Shown here: positions 22,994-35,800 of the stretch, in pieces
Numbering within the stretch: position 1 is the first letter of the stretch
How the letters are laid out: each line of letters starts with the position of its first letter
Origin: Trichoplax sp. H2
Lineage: Eukaryota; Placozoa; Uniplacotomia; Trichoplacea
Assembly: GCA_003344405.1 (NCBI GenBank)
Contig: NOWV01000002.1
Span: forward strand, 1,178,001-1,242,000
DNA length: 64,000 nt
Reading direction: 5' to 3'
The notes under the pieces: generated by a model
Told to the model about the DNA's origin: nothing
What the model saw: only the letters and a program-made list of their open reading frames with translations
Database searches by the model: none
Program-made: the position numbers and the translations under genes

Positions 22994-25900
22994 GGTAATA
23001 TCGATTCCTGTTAAAAAAACAATCTCATTAGTAAATAGAGATCTAGTTTTATTCCAGCTAAAAGCTTTTCATAACTATAAAATAGCAAAACTTGAATTCA
23101 TTCAACAAGATTACTCAACTAGAAAAGAGCAATTAGTTCAAGCGTGTGAGCTCGCTTAGCGTGAAAATGAGAAAGTATACATACCGTTTCGTGAATTTCC
23201 TCTCTGGAAAAAATGAGGTGATCTGACTGAATACAAGATTTAAATAAGTTTTTCTCAACATCAGCAATGTCAGTAATTCTAAAATAAAGTCTATATTTGC
23301 ATCTTGTGATATGTAAAATTTGGTAGTCGGTGCGATCGAACTGATCTTTCCCGACATTATCACGCTTTCATCATCCTTATCATCTGACCTTTGCTGGCAA
23401 TTCTCATTTATGGAGAATTTACCTATATCTCATGCCCTAATTGTTCATTCGTAATTTTATTTAATCGTCTAACTGCATTTCTCATCACTAAAATGAGATT
23501 ATTTTTCGTTCGATGGAAGCGTATAATTTACGCAGCTAATTAAGACTTTTATTAAAATTTTTATATTTTCTTTCCAATTTTGATGATTTCGTAGCAGTTA
23601 CCAGTTCGTTTGTATGCAAGAATAGACGACACAAGCTGTGCAATTCCTCACTATCTAAATTAATTTTTTCGTTCAGGATAGTACTATCAAAACCGATAAA
23701 CTTTGCTGTTCACTAAAGTATAACCGTTGATCACATCTTAAATAGTTCATTCAGAATTTATGTAGCTCAATTATTCTTTGGATAGCGTGAACTAAACTGT
23801 CTATATATAGAAGAAGAAACGATGATTTGGCCATGTAATTCTCATTTAGTAGCTAGTTGTAATTATACAGCTGCTTGATAAACCTCTGCTGTGCATGGGA
23901 TATTCTCGTATTCGATATCAAGATCAAAGCATTAACTTGGCTGCTTCGACTTTAACGTAATAATAGGGTAAAATACTTTAAATTGTTACTTCAAATAGCT
24001 GAACTAGCTCTTTAAATTACGTATGCTAAAAAAGGGCATATACGAGTAGAGAGGGAGAAGTAGGAGTTTAGTCATGCTATCACCGATCGATTATAACGCC
24101 TTGAATGACGATTGCGGTAGATAGAATATGTAACTGAGATAGAGGGATAAGTTGGCTGCTAATTTCACAATAATATGTATAAAAATTATTGCATATACGG
24201 TAATAACTCCACGTAAGGACATTATAACTCAGCTAGCATAGTTTACGGAATATACCTGTGTACCCATCATTTTGAATTACTAATCTCTATAACTAAAAGT
24301 TACCTACCGATTGCGTCAACAGAGTCACGATTTGCCGTTCTTTAAAAGTGTTGACAAGCGAATATCGTCAGCATTCCATTTTTATAGCTGTATGAGTACC
24401 CAATTGCTTGTCTAATTTTATAACAAATTTTGCTGACGATTTTTAATCGATTCTGTGAAAACTGTGGTCATCATTCATAAGAGTCATGATATTTTTCCTC
24501 TGACTTTTACGTTGAAGTCAATAAATCATAATTGGCTTAAATAATTATAATCAGTTATTCACTCAATTATCAAGCACTAAATTTTTTACTTTCGGTACTG
24601 TATAAAGCTGAAATCTCTAGAAATTGCATGAGATATTACTTATATTATTTATAATTTCAGAATTTATTTTTGAAATGATGATGGAAATCAGCCAGCTAAA
24701 AATTAATATGCATTATTGCTTTATAGTCTAGATGTAATAATCACCAAATGAAGTTATCCTATTTTTATCAGCTTCATTGTCAACGATGAGTACAGTAACA
24801 ATTATACCAGAATTGATTCGATATAACGAAAATCAATCCAACTATTAAAATAATTTCAATATCTTCCTTTTAGCTTTGGTATACATAAAATTGCCAAGTT
24901 CATAGTTTTGGGCTACTAAGCTCAATCATCCATATGATAGACTACTCCAATACTCGTCATAATATCAGTAATTAGAGCGATTATAAAGTCTGCAAGCCAT
25001 ACTTTCGATTCACGTAGAAATTATAGCACATCTGTGGAAGGAGAGGTTGATCGAAAGACTGCTAAATGATCCTACATGCTTGGGAAATAATTACATCTAT
25101 ACACAAACTACTGTAGTATGGGTAGCATTTTTATTCTCGCACTGGTCATAAAATTAGTATTAGGAGTGACTATAATGTCTGCAAGTTGCGCTTTTCGATT
25201 CATATCGAAATCATAGCAGTCTATGGAAGGAGAGGTTTATCGATAGACTGTGAAATGACCCTATTAGATTCAGCTTTGATTACAACCATACATGAAATAA
25301 TGTTGTAGAGGTATCATTTCTACTTTCCTACTTGTCATTATGTTGTTAATAAGAGCGATTATCAAGTTTGCACACTATACTATCAATTCATGTAGAAATT
25401 GTAATACTCTATCGATGGAGAAGTTTATCGAAAGACTGCGAAATAATTCTACTAGATTTAGAGTGATTAGATCCATGCATGAAATAATGTAGTAGAGGTG
25501 GCATTTCTATTTTCGTACGTGTCCTTATATTCTTAATAAGAGAGATTATCAAGCTTACACATTATTGTCGTTTCATGCAGAAGTTATAAATTTATCGAAG
25601 GAGAGAGGTTGACTGAGAAACTACGAAATGATTAAATCCATACAGGAAATAATGTAGTATCAAGCCTGCACATTACATTTTCGATTCATGTAGAAATGGT
25701 CAAAGTCTATCGAAAGACTGCGAAATGATTCTATTAGACCCGATTTTTCTTACTCGTTATTGTATCGGTAGTAAGCGTCATGACTCCCATCCAATCTTAA
25801 ATGGTGATCATTTTCCAATAGTGCATGACTTAATTTCTGTACTCATCATTGCATTCTTAATCAAAGCTCTGACTCAAGACCCATTGCCAACCATGGGCTC

Positions 25901-26465
25901 CTTAGAATAGTTATAGATTACTACCTGCGGCAGTAATCCTTAGCTTGTCTTCGTCATTATTTTCATTCTACAAGCCATCATGAATAATATAATTCTTTCT
26001 CTTTGCCTACCTTAACAATACAATATGTTCTATAGTACTTCTGTAAATAGATGTCAAACAGTAGTAGCAAATCAAAGAGGTTACTGTCTTATAACAAAAG
26101 TCCCATTGCTATAGCATACTACAAAGTGGAAAGCTAAGGCCTTCTCCTGTGCCAATAAAGTAAAAGCATTGTCTAATAGTTTAAACGCCTAATAGTTGTA
26201 ATTTTACTCCAATCGCACTCCACCCTGACGACAGAATAGATTATTATTTCGATGATTAAGATACATCTTCGTTATCATTAGAAAACTAGATCTGCATGGA
26301 CCTACTACGCCTTGATCATGGGCGATTGCAATGCTTAGTATAAGTAAGGTTGGAAGATAGATCTTATGTCATTAAAACCATCAAAGTGTACTCTAAGTGT
26401 GAAAGAATCCATCAAGACTAGCTCGCACTCTCGATCTCACGTTATTTGGGCAAACAAGCAAGTCG
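22994..26465. other. Intergenic between two divergent genes
   Basis: Short ORFs (for example 76 aa minus at 23133-23363) have no recognisable motifs, and the plus ORF at 22917-23159 is partly antisense to exon 1 of the secreted-protein gene. Degenerate repeats occupy 24950-25735. The rest is AT-rich and featureless to my reading. Confidence 0.5.
24950..25735. repeat. Degenerate tandem repeats, about five copies near 150-190 bp
   Basis: Recurring elements in order: TAGAGCGATTAT-AAGTCTGCAA, CTTTCGATTCA-GTAGAAATTATAG, GGAAGGAGAGGTT-ATCGAAAGACTG-GAAATGATCCTA, and CATGAAATAATGTAGTA. Copies are strongly diverged from each other. Confidence 0.75.
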
Positions 26466-29400
26466 ATGAAATTTATCTTTCGAATAGCTATTAGTTTAAC
26501 TGCCATCTTGTTAATACTGCTGCTTTATCATCAAAATCTGCAGAATAAAAAGTAAGTCAAGATATTGCTAATTAATTTTACAGTTAATCATCAATCTGTG
26601 GATGATGGAGGATATTCTCTCCCAATCGATTGTTCACGCCTTGCAGGTGTCTGCATTCTATTTCCTTCTACACTTCATTGTCAATTTTACCATCAGAATG
26701 ACCAAATCGATGGGATATGAGTATATCCCCTATCCAAAATTGGTCTTTCATTAGGAATGGACCCTAATCTATTTTGATAAAGCTGTTTCGATTGACTATG
26801 TTAGACGATTGCACAACTTTTAAGATTTTACTTTCATTACGTACCTACTCGCACTTTTATTACTAAAAATGACCAAGTCGATTAGGGTGCATGCTACTTA
26901 AAATTTTTGTTCTTAAAATCATGAGGAGTAGATCCTAGCCTACCTGATCAAACTGTTTCCATTGATCATTTAAATGAATGAACAATCTTTAGGATGATAC
27001 GGTACTTCTATTACTAATTTATGACCAAAAATAATTAAATCGATAGGATACATTGCTACGTAAAATTGAACTCTAATCTACCTTATTAAACTGTTTCCAT
27101 TGACCGTTTAGACGCATGAACAATTTTGAGGGTTACATGTTATTACCAAATTTATGGCCAAAGATAACCAAGTCGATAGGATACATGCTATGTAAAATTT
27201 ATATTCCTACATTCATAAGTCATGGGCCCTAATCAAACTGTTTCTATTGACTTTTTAAACAGGCGAATATTCTTTAGGGTTACGCTTCTATTACTAGTAA
27301 TTTCATGACCAAAGATAATCAAGTCGATAGGATAAATACTATCTAAAATTTTGTTCCTAGACTTGCAAATCATGGGCCATAATGCACGTAATAAAGCTAT
27401 TCCGATTGACTATTTATCACATTATCCTCTTTCGTTACAAAAGATAAAGTAACGATTTAAGTTGTAAAGTAAATTGATAAATCAACATTGACTCAATATC
27501 TCTCTATACTTAGTGTACTGTTGCCAAAGTTGATAAACCGGTAGATAATGATCTAGACTATTGTAATTACAGTTTACTCTATTTTTGGATTGATTACATT
27601 CGTAGATAAATCTACATCTTGCCCTGCTAAACCATATTCGCTATTCAGTTCTTGTGCTACAGGATCCATTCTGAATGATCAAACTTTTTATCATGATCAT
27701 GTCCAAGTAAGCCTATCGATTAGTTTCCTATCCTAATTCAAGCTGATCTCGACCTTACTCTAGAACAAGCAGTTCGTTGATAGGCTATCGTACCTGAAGT
27801 ACCAGCGTTGTTAGTATACGATTATATTTGAGTGTTATATCCTTTATCGTGTTGCATATTAACAAGCTACATCATGCGTTTTCTCCCCCTCTCTCTGTTC
27901 AGTACGATTATCCTTCTTTTTAAAGACGTTACCATATATGTTTATAAAATTAAAAATGAATGAATAGAGTCAACGTAGGCTTTACATAGATGTTAAAAAC
28001 CATTTAAAGGTGAATAAAATCGAAAAAATGGCTTACATCTCCCAGTTTAACGAAACTATTAAATTACCCTTTACATCATCAGATATACTGTATATTTAGG
28101 CTTGCACATACTATGCTGAGCTCGCTAGGTAATGCGAAAACATACTGTAGCCGTAATCTACTAGCTAATTGCTGCTCTAATAGTTGAACTCTCCCCGTTA
28201 AATAAAATTTATTTTAACCTGATCACATAAGACATAGTAGAGCTCTGCTAACTTCAATTTAAGCTATCTTTAACTCATTCTCTGTCAGTCGTTCATGATT
28301 GAAAATGAAAGCCAGTAAAGAAACATGGCTAAGACATCCGTAGATACAATCGTAATAGTTATTGTTAAGCAATTTATTCTTTTATTGATTCACTATAGCT
28401 CCCATAACAGAGATGATGATAAGGAAGATTCTTTGCAAAGAAAGCATTTCCCACAATTCCAGAGCAAGAAGAATAAATTATTCATCCCTCAATATTTTGG
28501 TATTAGAAAAAACTCTAGTAACTCAATGACGTTTGCTAATCATGCAAAAATAAAACCATCAGCTAGTTTCCAGCTAGATACGCAAATGATAATCCCTATG
28601 GTCATATTTTGTTCCTATCGACCTGAATATACGGTTAAGCTAATCGATTCTTTGAAGAATTTACAATTCCTCAACCCTCAAACACCATGCTTATTTGTCT
28701 TGCATAAAAGTCCCAAAGTTACAGAAGAAAGTGTGAAAGGGATGAATGATTTATTAAACAAAATTGACTTTTGCAAAGTAATCAAGTGGAGAGTGATTGA
28801 TTTGAGTAAGAATCGAACGTCAAAAGCGTTTAAAATGCATTGGTATAAGGTTGTGGCTAAAGTATTTGAAGATCGAGGTAAGATTTCATCCATTAAATCA
28901 ACACCTCTGCAAAATGTTAAACAGCTCTGTTGATTTAGACTATAATACAATTGTAATCTTATCGTTTTCATTCATGATTAGTATCTACAGATAGAGATAT
29001 TCTCTAATGTTTAACCAATTTTAGAACAATTGTAATACGTATAGTTGACTAGCTCTAGTCTCATATGACAACATCATTCAATTTTAATATCGCCAAGATT
29101 TTATAAAAAGATAGAAATCAAGGCCAGATTATAGATTATTTCCATGTCTACTATATCGATATAAACTTCTACCCATTTTGAATAAATCATTCAATAAAAT
29201 CGCGAATCCCATTCATCTTAAGCTCAAATATTCCATTATAACGTATAATTGCGACGTTATAGCGATAATAATTTGTTCATCTGTAGCGACTTTTCTACCT
29301 TAATTGATAGCATAAATTTTAATATTAATAATATCGACAATCACTACCAGTACATCAATTAGTGCTACATAGGTTTAGGTATAACACAAAATATGGCATA

Positions 29401-30910
29401 ATGCAGTACTCGTATTTATGTCTCGATATATTGTATCATGCAATAAATGATTACTTTATAGGGTAACTAATCAAAGATATAGTTCTTGCGCCCTTTTCAT
29501 TTTCTGTTAAGTACTTTAAGCTGCAGTTTTTTGTTTAGGTTAAATAAATGAAAAACCATGAGAATTCTAATGTTTTCAGCTTTAGAAATTATTATTAATG
29601 GCTTATAGCATGTCGTGCAATAGTTGTAAAGTAAAATATATAAGTACCTACGGTACGCCAAGTATAACGAGCGTGAGTTCTACTAGTATTTATATAGATG
29701 CTCTTGAGCTAAATTTGAATGTATTAAAAATTATAAAATGCATACTTTAAATTGATTCTTAGTTAAAATGTATAAAAAACGATGACTATGCATTCGCATC
29801 TTGAGTAAAATGGCACCGCCAGACATGGATAATACATTAATAACTGCATAGCTATTACAGGCTTGCGGTATGTCCTATCCTACGATTATAAATTTTCCTT
29901 CTAGCCATAATTTCTACGTACTATTAATAAACGATAATACATATTTTAAATTGATTCGTAGTTAAATAGACGAAAAATAATTATTAGAGTATCAGTCTTC
30001 TCTATATTTCAAATTTGAGTCTTGAGTAAAATAGTTCAACTAGATGTCTATAGATATAATTGATAGTCAGTATAAGGCTACGCACTCGTAAGACCTACGT
30101 ATAATTCTAATTCTAAATCTACTTTTAGATTTAATTTCAATTGTTTGAAAGTAATAATCACTATTTTAAATTGTTTCTTGTTTTCGATGGCCTGATGCAG
30201 ATATATTCCATTTGGGGCAAGTATACAGGAAAGACGTGATATTTTTAGAAGATGATATAATATTATCACCTGATGCAATTAAAGTATTTTCTTACGGGAT
30301 TCAAGCTAAGAAATCTCGACAAAGGGTTATTGCAGTTGGACTAGGTGGATGGTCGGGTGAAAACCTAATCAACGCACACCCAGATACTTTCGATATTCGT
30401 TACTCAGCTTTCTTTCCGTCAATGGCCTATGCATTTAATGCTTCTTTCTGGAAAACGATTAAAACATCAAAATTTCTAAAAATACCAAATAATGACTGGT
30501 CTGAATCACTGGGGCTTATTATCAATAGATTTATTAACCCTCGGCCATTGTTTTTGCTTCCTACATTAGGTCGTCTATGGCATGTGGGTAAAGCAGGTTT
30601 AGGATTACGTGGTGATGGATCAATCAGGCGTGATGTCCAAATTGCTGCACATTGGTTAAAATCTCCACGATTAATTAACTTGGAAACTGCCTCTGTAAAT
30701 ACTGGTATTCGGGATATTTTTGGTTTTGTATGTAAAGAATCGGAATTGAGAAACATTTTCACGATGCGATGTCTCTGTCCACAATCTTATCAACGTTTTC
30801 CACCCGATAGACGATTTGAAATTGTGTGCTATCAATTTGGCAATTATATCCGCGATCCTTGCTTAAAAAAGTTTCCTTTTCTTTACCGAGATGAAAGTCA
30901 ATGGTCGTGA
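26466..30910 (+). CDS. MGAT2-like (GT16/GT13-type) Golgi N-acetylglucosaminyltransferase
   Basis: Three exons (26466-26551, 28399-28877, 30201-30910) give 424 residues; phases 2 and 1 match. Exon 1 encodes a short cytosolic start and a signal anchor (MKFIFRIAISLTAILLILLL), as expected for a type II Golgi enzyme, and ends in a strong GTAAGT donor. The catalytic part begins with PMVIFCSYRPEY and LIDSLKNLQ, matching the RPEYLRLLIDSL region of MGAT2. FLEDDIILSPD is the acidic metal/nucleotide-binding motif (FLEEDHYLAPD in MGAT2). NNDWSESL and LPTLGRLWHVGKAG match its later conserved blocks. MGAT2 adds the second-antenna GlcNAc to N-glycans. Identity is low overall and the FFPS segment also recalls GT13 enzymes (MGAT1/POMGNT1), so acceptor specificity is open. 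Conserved-looking cysteines cluster in the last 100 residues. A polyadenylation signal AATAAA lies at 31218-31223. Confidence 0.75.
26690..27420. repeat. Degenerate tandem repeats in intron 1 of the glycosyltransferase gene
   Basis: About five copies near 110-170 bp share AAGTCGATAGGATACATGCTA-GTAAAATTT, ATCATGGGCCCTAATC-A and AAACTGTTTCCATTGACC-TTTA. A second weaker set (about 130-150 bp; TTTAAATTGATTCTTAGTTAAAA, CATCTTGAGTAAAATGG) occurs in intron 2 at about 29690-30130. Confidence 0.7.
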
Positions 30911-32869
30911 TAAGTATTCTGACTACAAGGAGTGTTTTCAAATTTTTGGTAGATGGCATAAGGTTATTATCCATGAAAAATATTGTATATATATATATAT
31001 ATAGGAATTGTATGCTTTGTCTTATAAAATGTACAATTATTATTATTAATCATTTACTACTAAGCTTATTGATACCAAAAATGTATATGGTTTATGAAAG
31101 AGTTTACTACTAAAAATTAATGTAATGTCCGATGCTACTACATGAGTGAAATAGACATATTTGTGAATAAGTATATATCACGTTATTTAAACCTTAAGAT
31201 AACTCATAAGGTCAAATAATAAAAAGTGTTTCAAGTGCGTTGCTTTATTACAAGTCTTAAATAATTTTAATTACTATCCGAAATATTCTTATCGTTAATC
31301 ATAAAATAAGGATGACCCTGGTGGACGGTATTTCTCCTATTTATGTGTACGCGTACATGACAGTACTAATTGCTTAATAACTGGAGCGCTGAAATTGATA
31401 GCAAAATTAAACCATGAATTGTTATATTAAACTTTCAATTCTGTATAGAAATTTCCACATAGTTTGCTATTCAATGTTTCATCGAATTCAAAATTTTAAT
31501 AAAATTTCAAATAAATTACCGAGGCAGAATAACTCATTCTGTTGCCGTAAGAACTTTTCTTTGACATAACGTACCGTAATCTTCTCTAGTCAGCCTTAAA
31601 AATTTTTTAATTCGTATCGCAATGTAAAAGATATCTATCAGTCTATTGCTGAATCAAAATAATAAATTGTACCGGTTAGACAATCACACGCTTTAGAACT
31701 ATTCCATTATAAAGAGAGAATTCCTCAACATTAATTGGGGTAATTCTCCCTTCTAAGCTTCGAATATATTACAATATTGTAGTTGAAAAGGTATCAAAGC
31801 TATCAGTAAATCAAAATAGTAAATTGCCTTGGATAAAAGTCTATGAGCTTAATCTGTAATAGGCGGGTATTGCGTATAGGATAATGAAACTCTGATGTAC
31901 TGCTTCCGGCACCCCGTAATATGAAGCATAAAAATAACACAGTAGAAAAAGCTTTACATATTTCCAATTTACTGTATGTACGATAAAATTCGTGGCCCAA
32001 CGGTGTGCATCAGATATTGCAGTCATTTGTCCTGTCAAATACATTCGAATATGTAGTAATCAATTTATCTTTATATAATTTCATTTATTTAAAGAATTTG
32101 TCATTTCCTATTCGCCGATACCTTCGCAGCGTCTGTACAGTCGTCATAACGCAAAAATTTTTAAAATATCAGCCGATATTTCATGTACAGTAGATTATAA
32201 ATGACAAGTACATCATACTTGTATTTCAGCTGAACATAGTTCGGATGTAGTTTCCGATGGAGCACAATATACATGATGTGTACAGTACTTCCATTGAAGT
32301 TCGTCAAAGTAACAAGATATCTTGGTATGTACGGCACAAGCTAAATCGTACAGTGGTTGCTTATAAAGGGCACTATTTAAACTTATATCAAATCTTATTC
32401 TTGATTACGGACAAAATAGACATAGATAAAAAGAGTCTCTATTGAGTCGATCGTATCCATGTATACTAAGCCACATTTATCTAAAAAGGGTTACTATAAC
32501 CTAGAAAACGAATACTACGAAGGAATAGCAGAATCTAATACGGAGACTTTATCGGTAAAATAGACTACAGTATTTCATTATAAAGTTATACATAGCTAAG
32601 TTTCAGTACTCCTATGCAGTCACAAGAATCGGTTTGACATTATTATAAAACTATTGTTGTTGCTAAGATTTTTACTATTTTCAAAGAGATCCACTATCGT
32701 GCCTGTTCTGGAGTACCACTGTTGTTATTAAAATATTTAAAACTCGCTCGTAGTAGCCTAAAAATAGTGAAAATAGGCTCTAATTAGATTATATATACAG
32801 TAGGATATAACAAATGAAATAAAGCATCATTTATGTAAAGGAATTAATGAATACTGTAACCTACTTTCT
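30911..32869. other. Convergent intergenic region, nothing recognised
   Basis: Contains a TA microsatellite near 30985-31003 and the AATAAA at 31218. Overlapping short ORFs at 31803-32445 show no motifs. Confidence 0.5.
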
Positions 32870-35800
32870 TTATTTATGAGACTTGGTTGCATCTTTTGGC
32901 TTCTTGTATTCCACTTTTAATTTCTTTCCATAGACCATCATACCGTTTAATGTAGAAATTGCATGATGGGCAGACGAAGCATTGTCATAGCTTACAAAGC
33001 CTAACAGGGTAAGAAAAATTACACTTTATTGAGAGCGCAAGTGAATAACAGATACCTCAACAGCACAATAGTACTTTTGTTGTTATTATAACTAGGTGAA
33101 TGTTTATAACAAATAGCTAACATAAGCATGTTATGTAACTAGTCGAAATAATTGGAGTGGCATCTTTGAAATATTTTATGATTCATTTTATTGTCACTAA
33201 TTGTAAAAAATCTATCAATTAGTTTTTGACTTTAAACTTACCAAAACATTTACTTTGCTTCGTTATTTTATTAATATACACCTTCGCACTAACCACATTA
33301 CCATAAGGTGCAAAAATATTATGGAGGTCATAATCTGTGAACTCTGGTGGCAAATGGTAAATAAATAAATTACAGCCAGCAGGTCCTAGTCAAAAATAAA
33401 AAATTATAATTAATACTTTAACAATTATGAATGATTTCATACGTATTTCTTAGTTATAATAAAAACAGGATCAAAATTGCAATTACCTTCCTTAGGGGAT
33501 ACTGTACTCGCCGAAACCGAAGCAGCATTGTGATTGAAAGGTGCATATTGGGCTATCAAATATTTGACTATGTATGAGTATTATAGGTATCTCAGTACAA
33601 ACAGTAATAGAGTACAAATGCTCACTTACCACTGTAGGGAGATTGAATTTGATCCACCAATCCGTTAATGTTAATTTGATACCCAGGGAAGCCATATCCA
33701 ACAGCACCAGCAGATCCGGTAACAACATTAGAGTTGTTTTGAGTCGTTGTTGCTAAGGAACGATTCGATAACAGCTAGTATTAATATTATTTTATAGCTA
33801 CAATTTATAACAAATCCCGGAAAATAGATTACTGCATGACTAATAAATAACCGTTGACTTTGTGTTTATAATGATGAAAGTATCACCATATGCGTGTAAG
33901 TAAAAACGAATAAGATGATTTATTATTTCTATTGCTGTAAAGTTACCAGGAAAAGTAACTGAAGTTTGGGGGTGAGACATTGAGGTTGAATTATGCGAAT
34001 GACTTCCAGCATTAAGTCGGTGATTAGCTGTATATTGACCCATTAATCCTACATGTACACCATAATTTTGATTGGAGTTATTTTGTTGCTGCATAGCTGG
34101 TTGAAGGGCAAACTGTAAAATAAATGTGATCGTTACCATGTGATATACGCATGACAATACAGGTAAAAAAATTTGCTATGTAAAGAAAGAGCTGTTTCAC
34201 AATTGAAAGCGAGACTATATATAAAAGTAGTACCGCTGAAAGTAATGAAATTTCATATCGTGCGATCAACAAAGTAGCAAACAGTAAGTATGTCTGATAC
34301 TTCAGAGTACGTGTTGGTGTTTGTGATTTACAGCTCCAAGTTTTAATTAAAGTTGTGGTTGTGAACTGTTAGATGGCATAAACAAATTCTAGCGAGTGTT
34401 GTAGCTCACTCGTATAATAGTATAAATAATTAATATTAGCTTACCTGCCCATAGGATCCATAATTATTATACTGCGGAGCATATGATGCATATTGTCGAC
34501 CGAAATTTACGATATGATTATTCGATGCATTTTTTTGCATCTTTCTGATATATTTATCTTTTTCTGTATCAGCAAATTTAACTACCAACTGATGAGATGC
34601 ACCCTGTAAATGTATAACAATAGAATATGAGTAGTTAAGGCAATACTCATAATATCTACACTAAATGTTAAATACTTTTACTTACAGGCATATTACGGCT
34701 ACCATGTAAATTCTGAATAGCTACTTGAGCTTCAGACTTAGTCGAAAATTTTACAAAACCACATCCTAGCGACAGGCAAATAAATAAGTTATTTTGAATG
34801 GAGAAAGCTGCTATCCCGTTAACCTTTTTATTTAACATATTCGTAATAGTTATACTCTATTTACCTTTACTAGAGCCGTCTATAGCTCTCAAAATAGTTA
34901 CTTCTTCAATGCTACCATAGGGTGAAAACATAGATTTTAATTCATTTTCATCATCTAATTTACCCAACATTCCAACGAACAATTTTCTTTCTTCTATAAA
35001 AATATCAGAGAAATCATTTCAACTTGGTGATAGATTCATACGAAATAGCAACTAAACATCATTTATGGTACTTGCTGTGGTAAGCTGACAACGCAGTGAT
35101 AGTAATAAGTAAAGTGTTTTATTGTGATTTCTGTATAATGGCTAAGTCTATTTTTATCATTGTTGAATAATAGAATTTTACCACTTCCTCTTATTGCTAT
35201 AAAATTAAAACCGAAGTGTTGATAATCTCTTAAATAGTGGACAGTATTTACATTCTGAAATGTTACCTCGATTTTCACAGTCCGCTGGCTTAACTTGCAT
35301 TGGCCTTGGCATCTTAATATATCAAATATAGTATATTATTAGTACGATTAAATTCTATTTGGTATAAAAACTACCCTAAACCGCATCTAAAAAATGTCTC
35401 AATAACCATATTGATCTTAGAATTTGTCTCGATTAGGCTCATTTCTTAAATGAATATAAAATTTAATATCATTTGCAATCATAATCAGAAATAACACTGT
35501 ATCGGCGATGGCACCTAGAATTGTATAGTATTTATTAATTAATTTTTAAAAAGCTATGAAATCCTTGTTAAAACTGCAATTGATTGATAAATATTTTGCA
35601 AAGGCATTCAACTTTCGAGCCATCTTCTTTGTATAGATTTTAACTACTAAAGTGTCACGCCAGAATTGCAAGGTCAAAAATTGACTAGGGTATTTACAAC
35701 ATTTCCAAATTAAATAAAACTATTAAAAAGTTTTACTATTGAAGATAGAACATAAAACTACTTCGTGATATATTATCTTTTTGCAGTAAATTGTAATCAT

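Noticed and set aside
28325-28398. ATG at 28325 as the start of the glycosyltransferase
   Set aside because: The exon at 26466 gives a better signal anchor and matches in phase to the acceptor at 28398; kept only as a possible alternative start.
30985-31003. TA dinucleotide run as a functional element
   Set aside because: Simple microsatellite downstream of the glycosyltransferase stop codon; nothing further supports a role.
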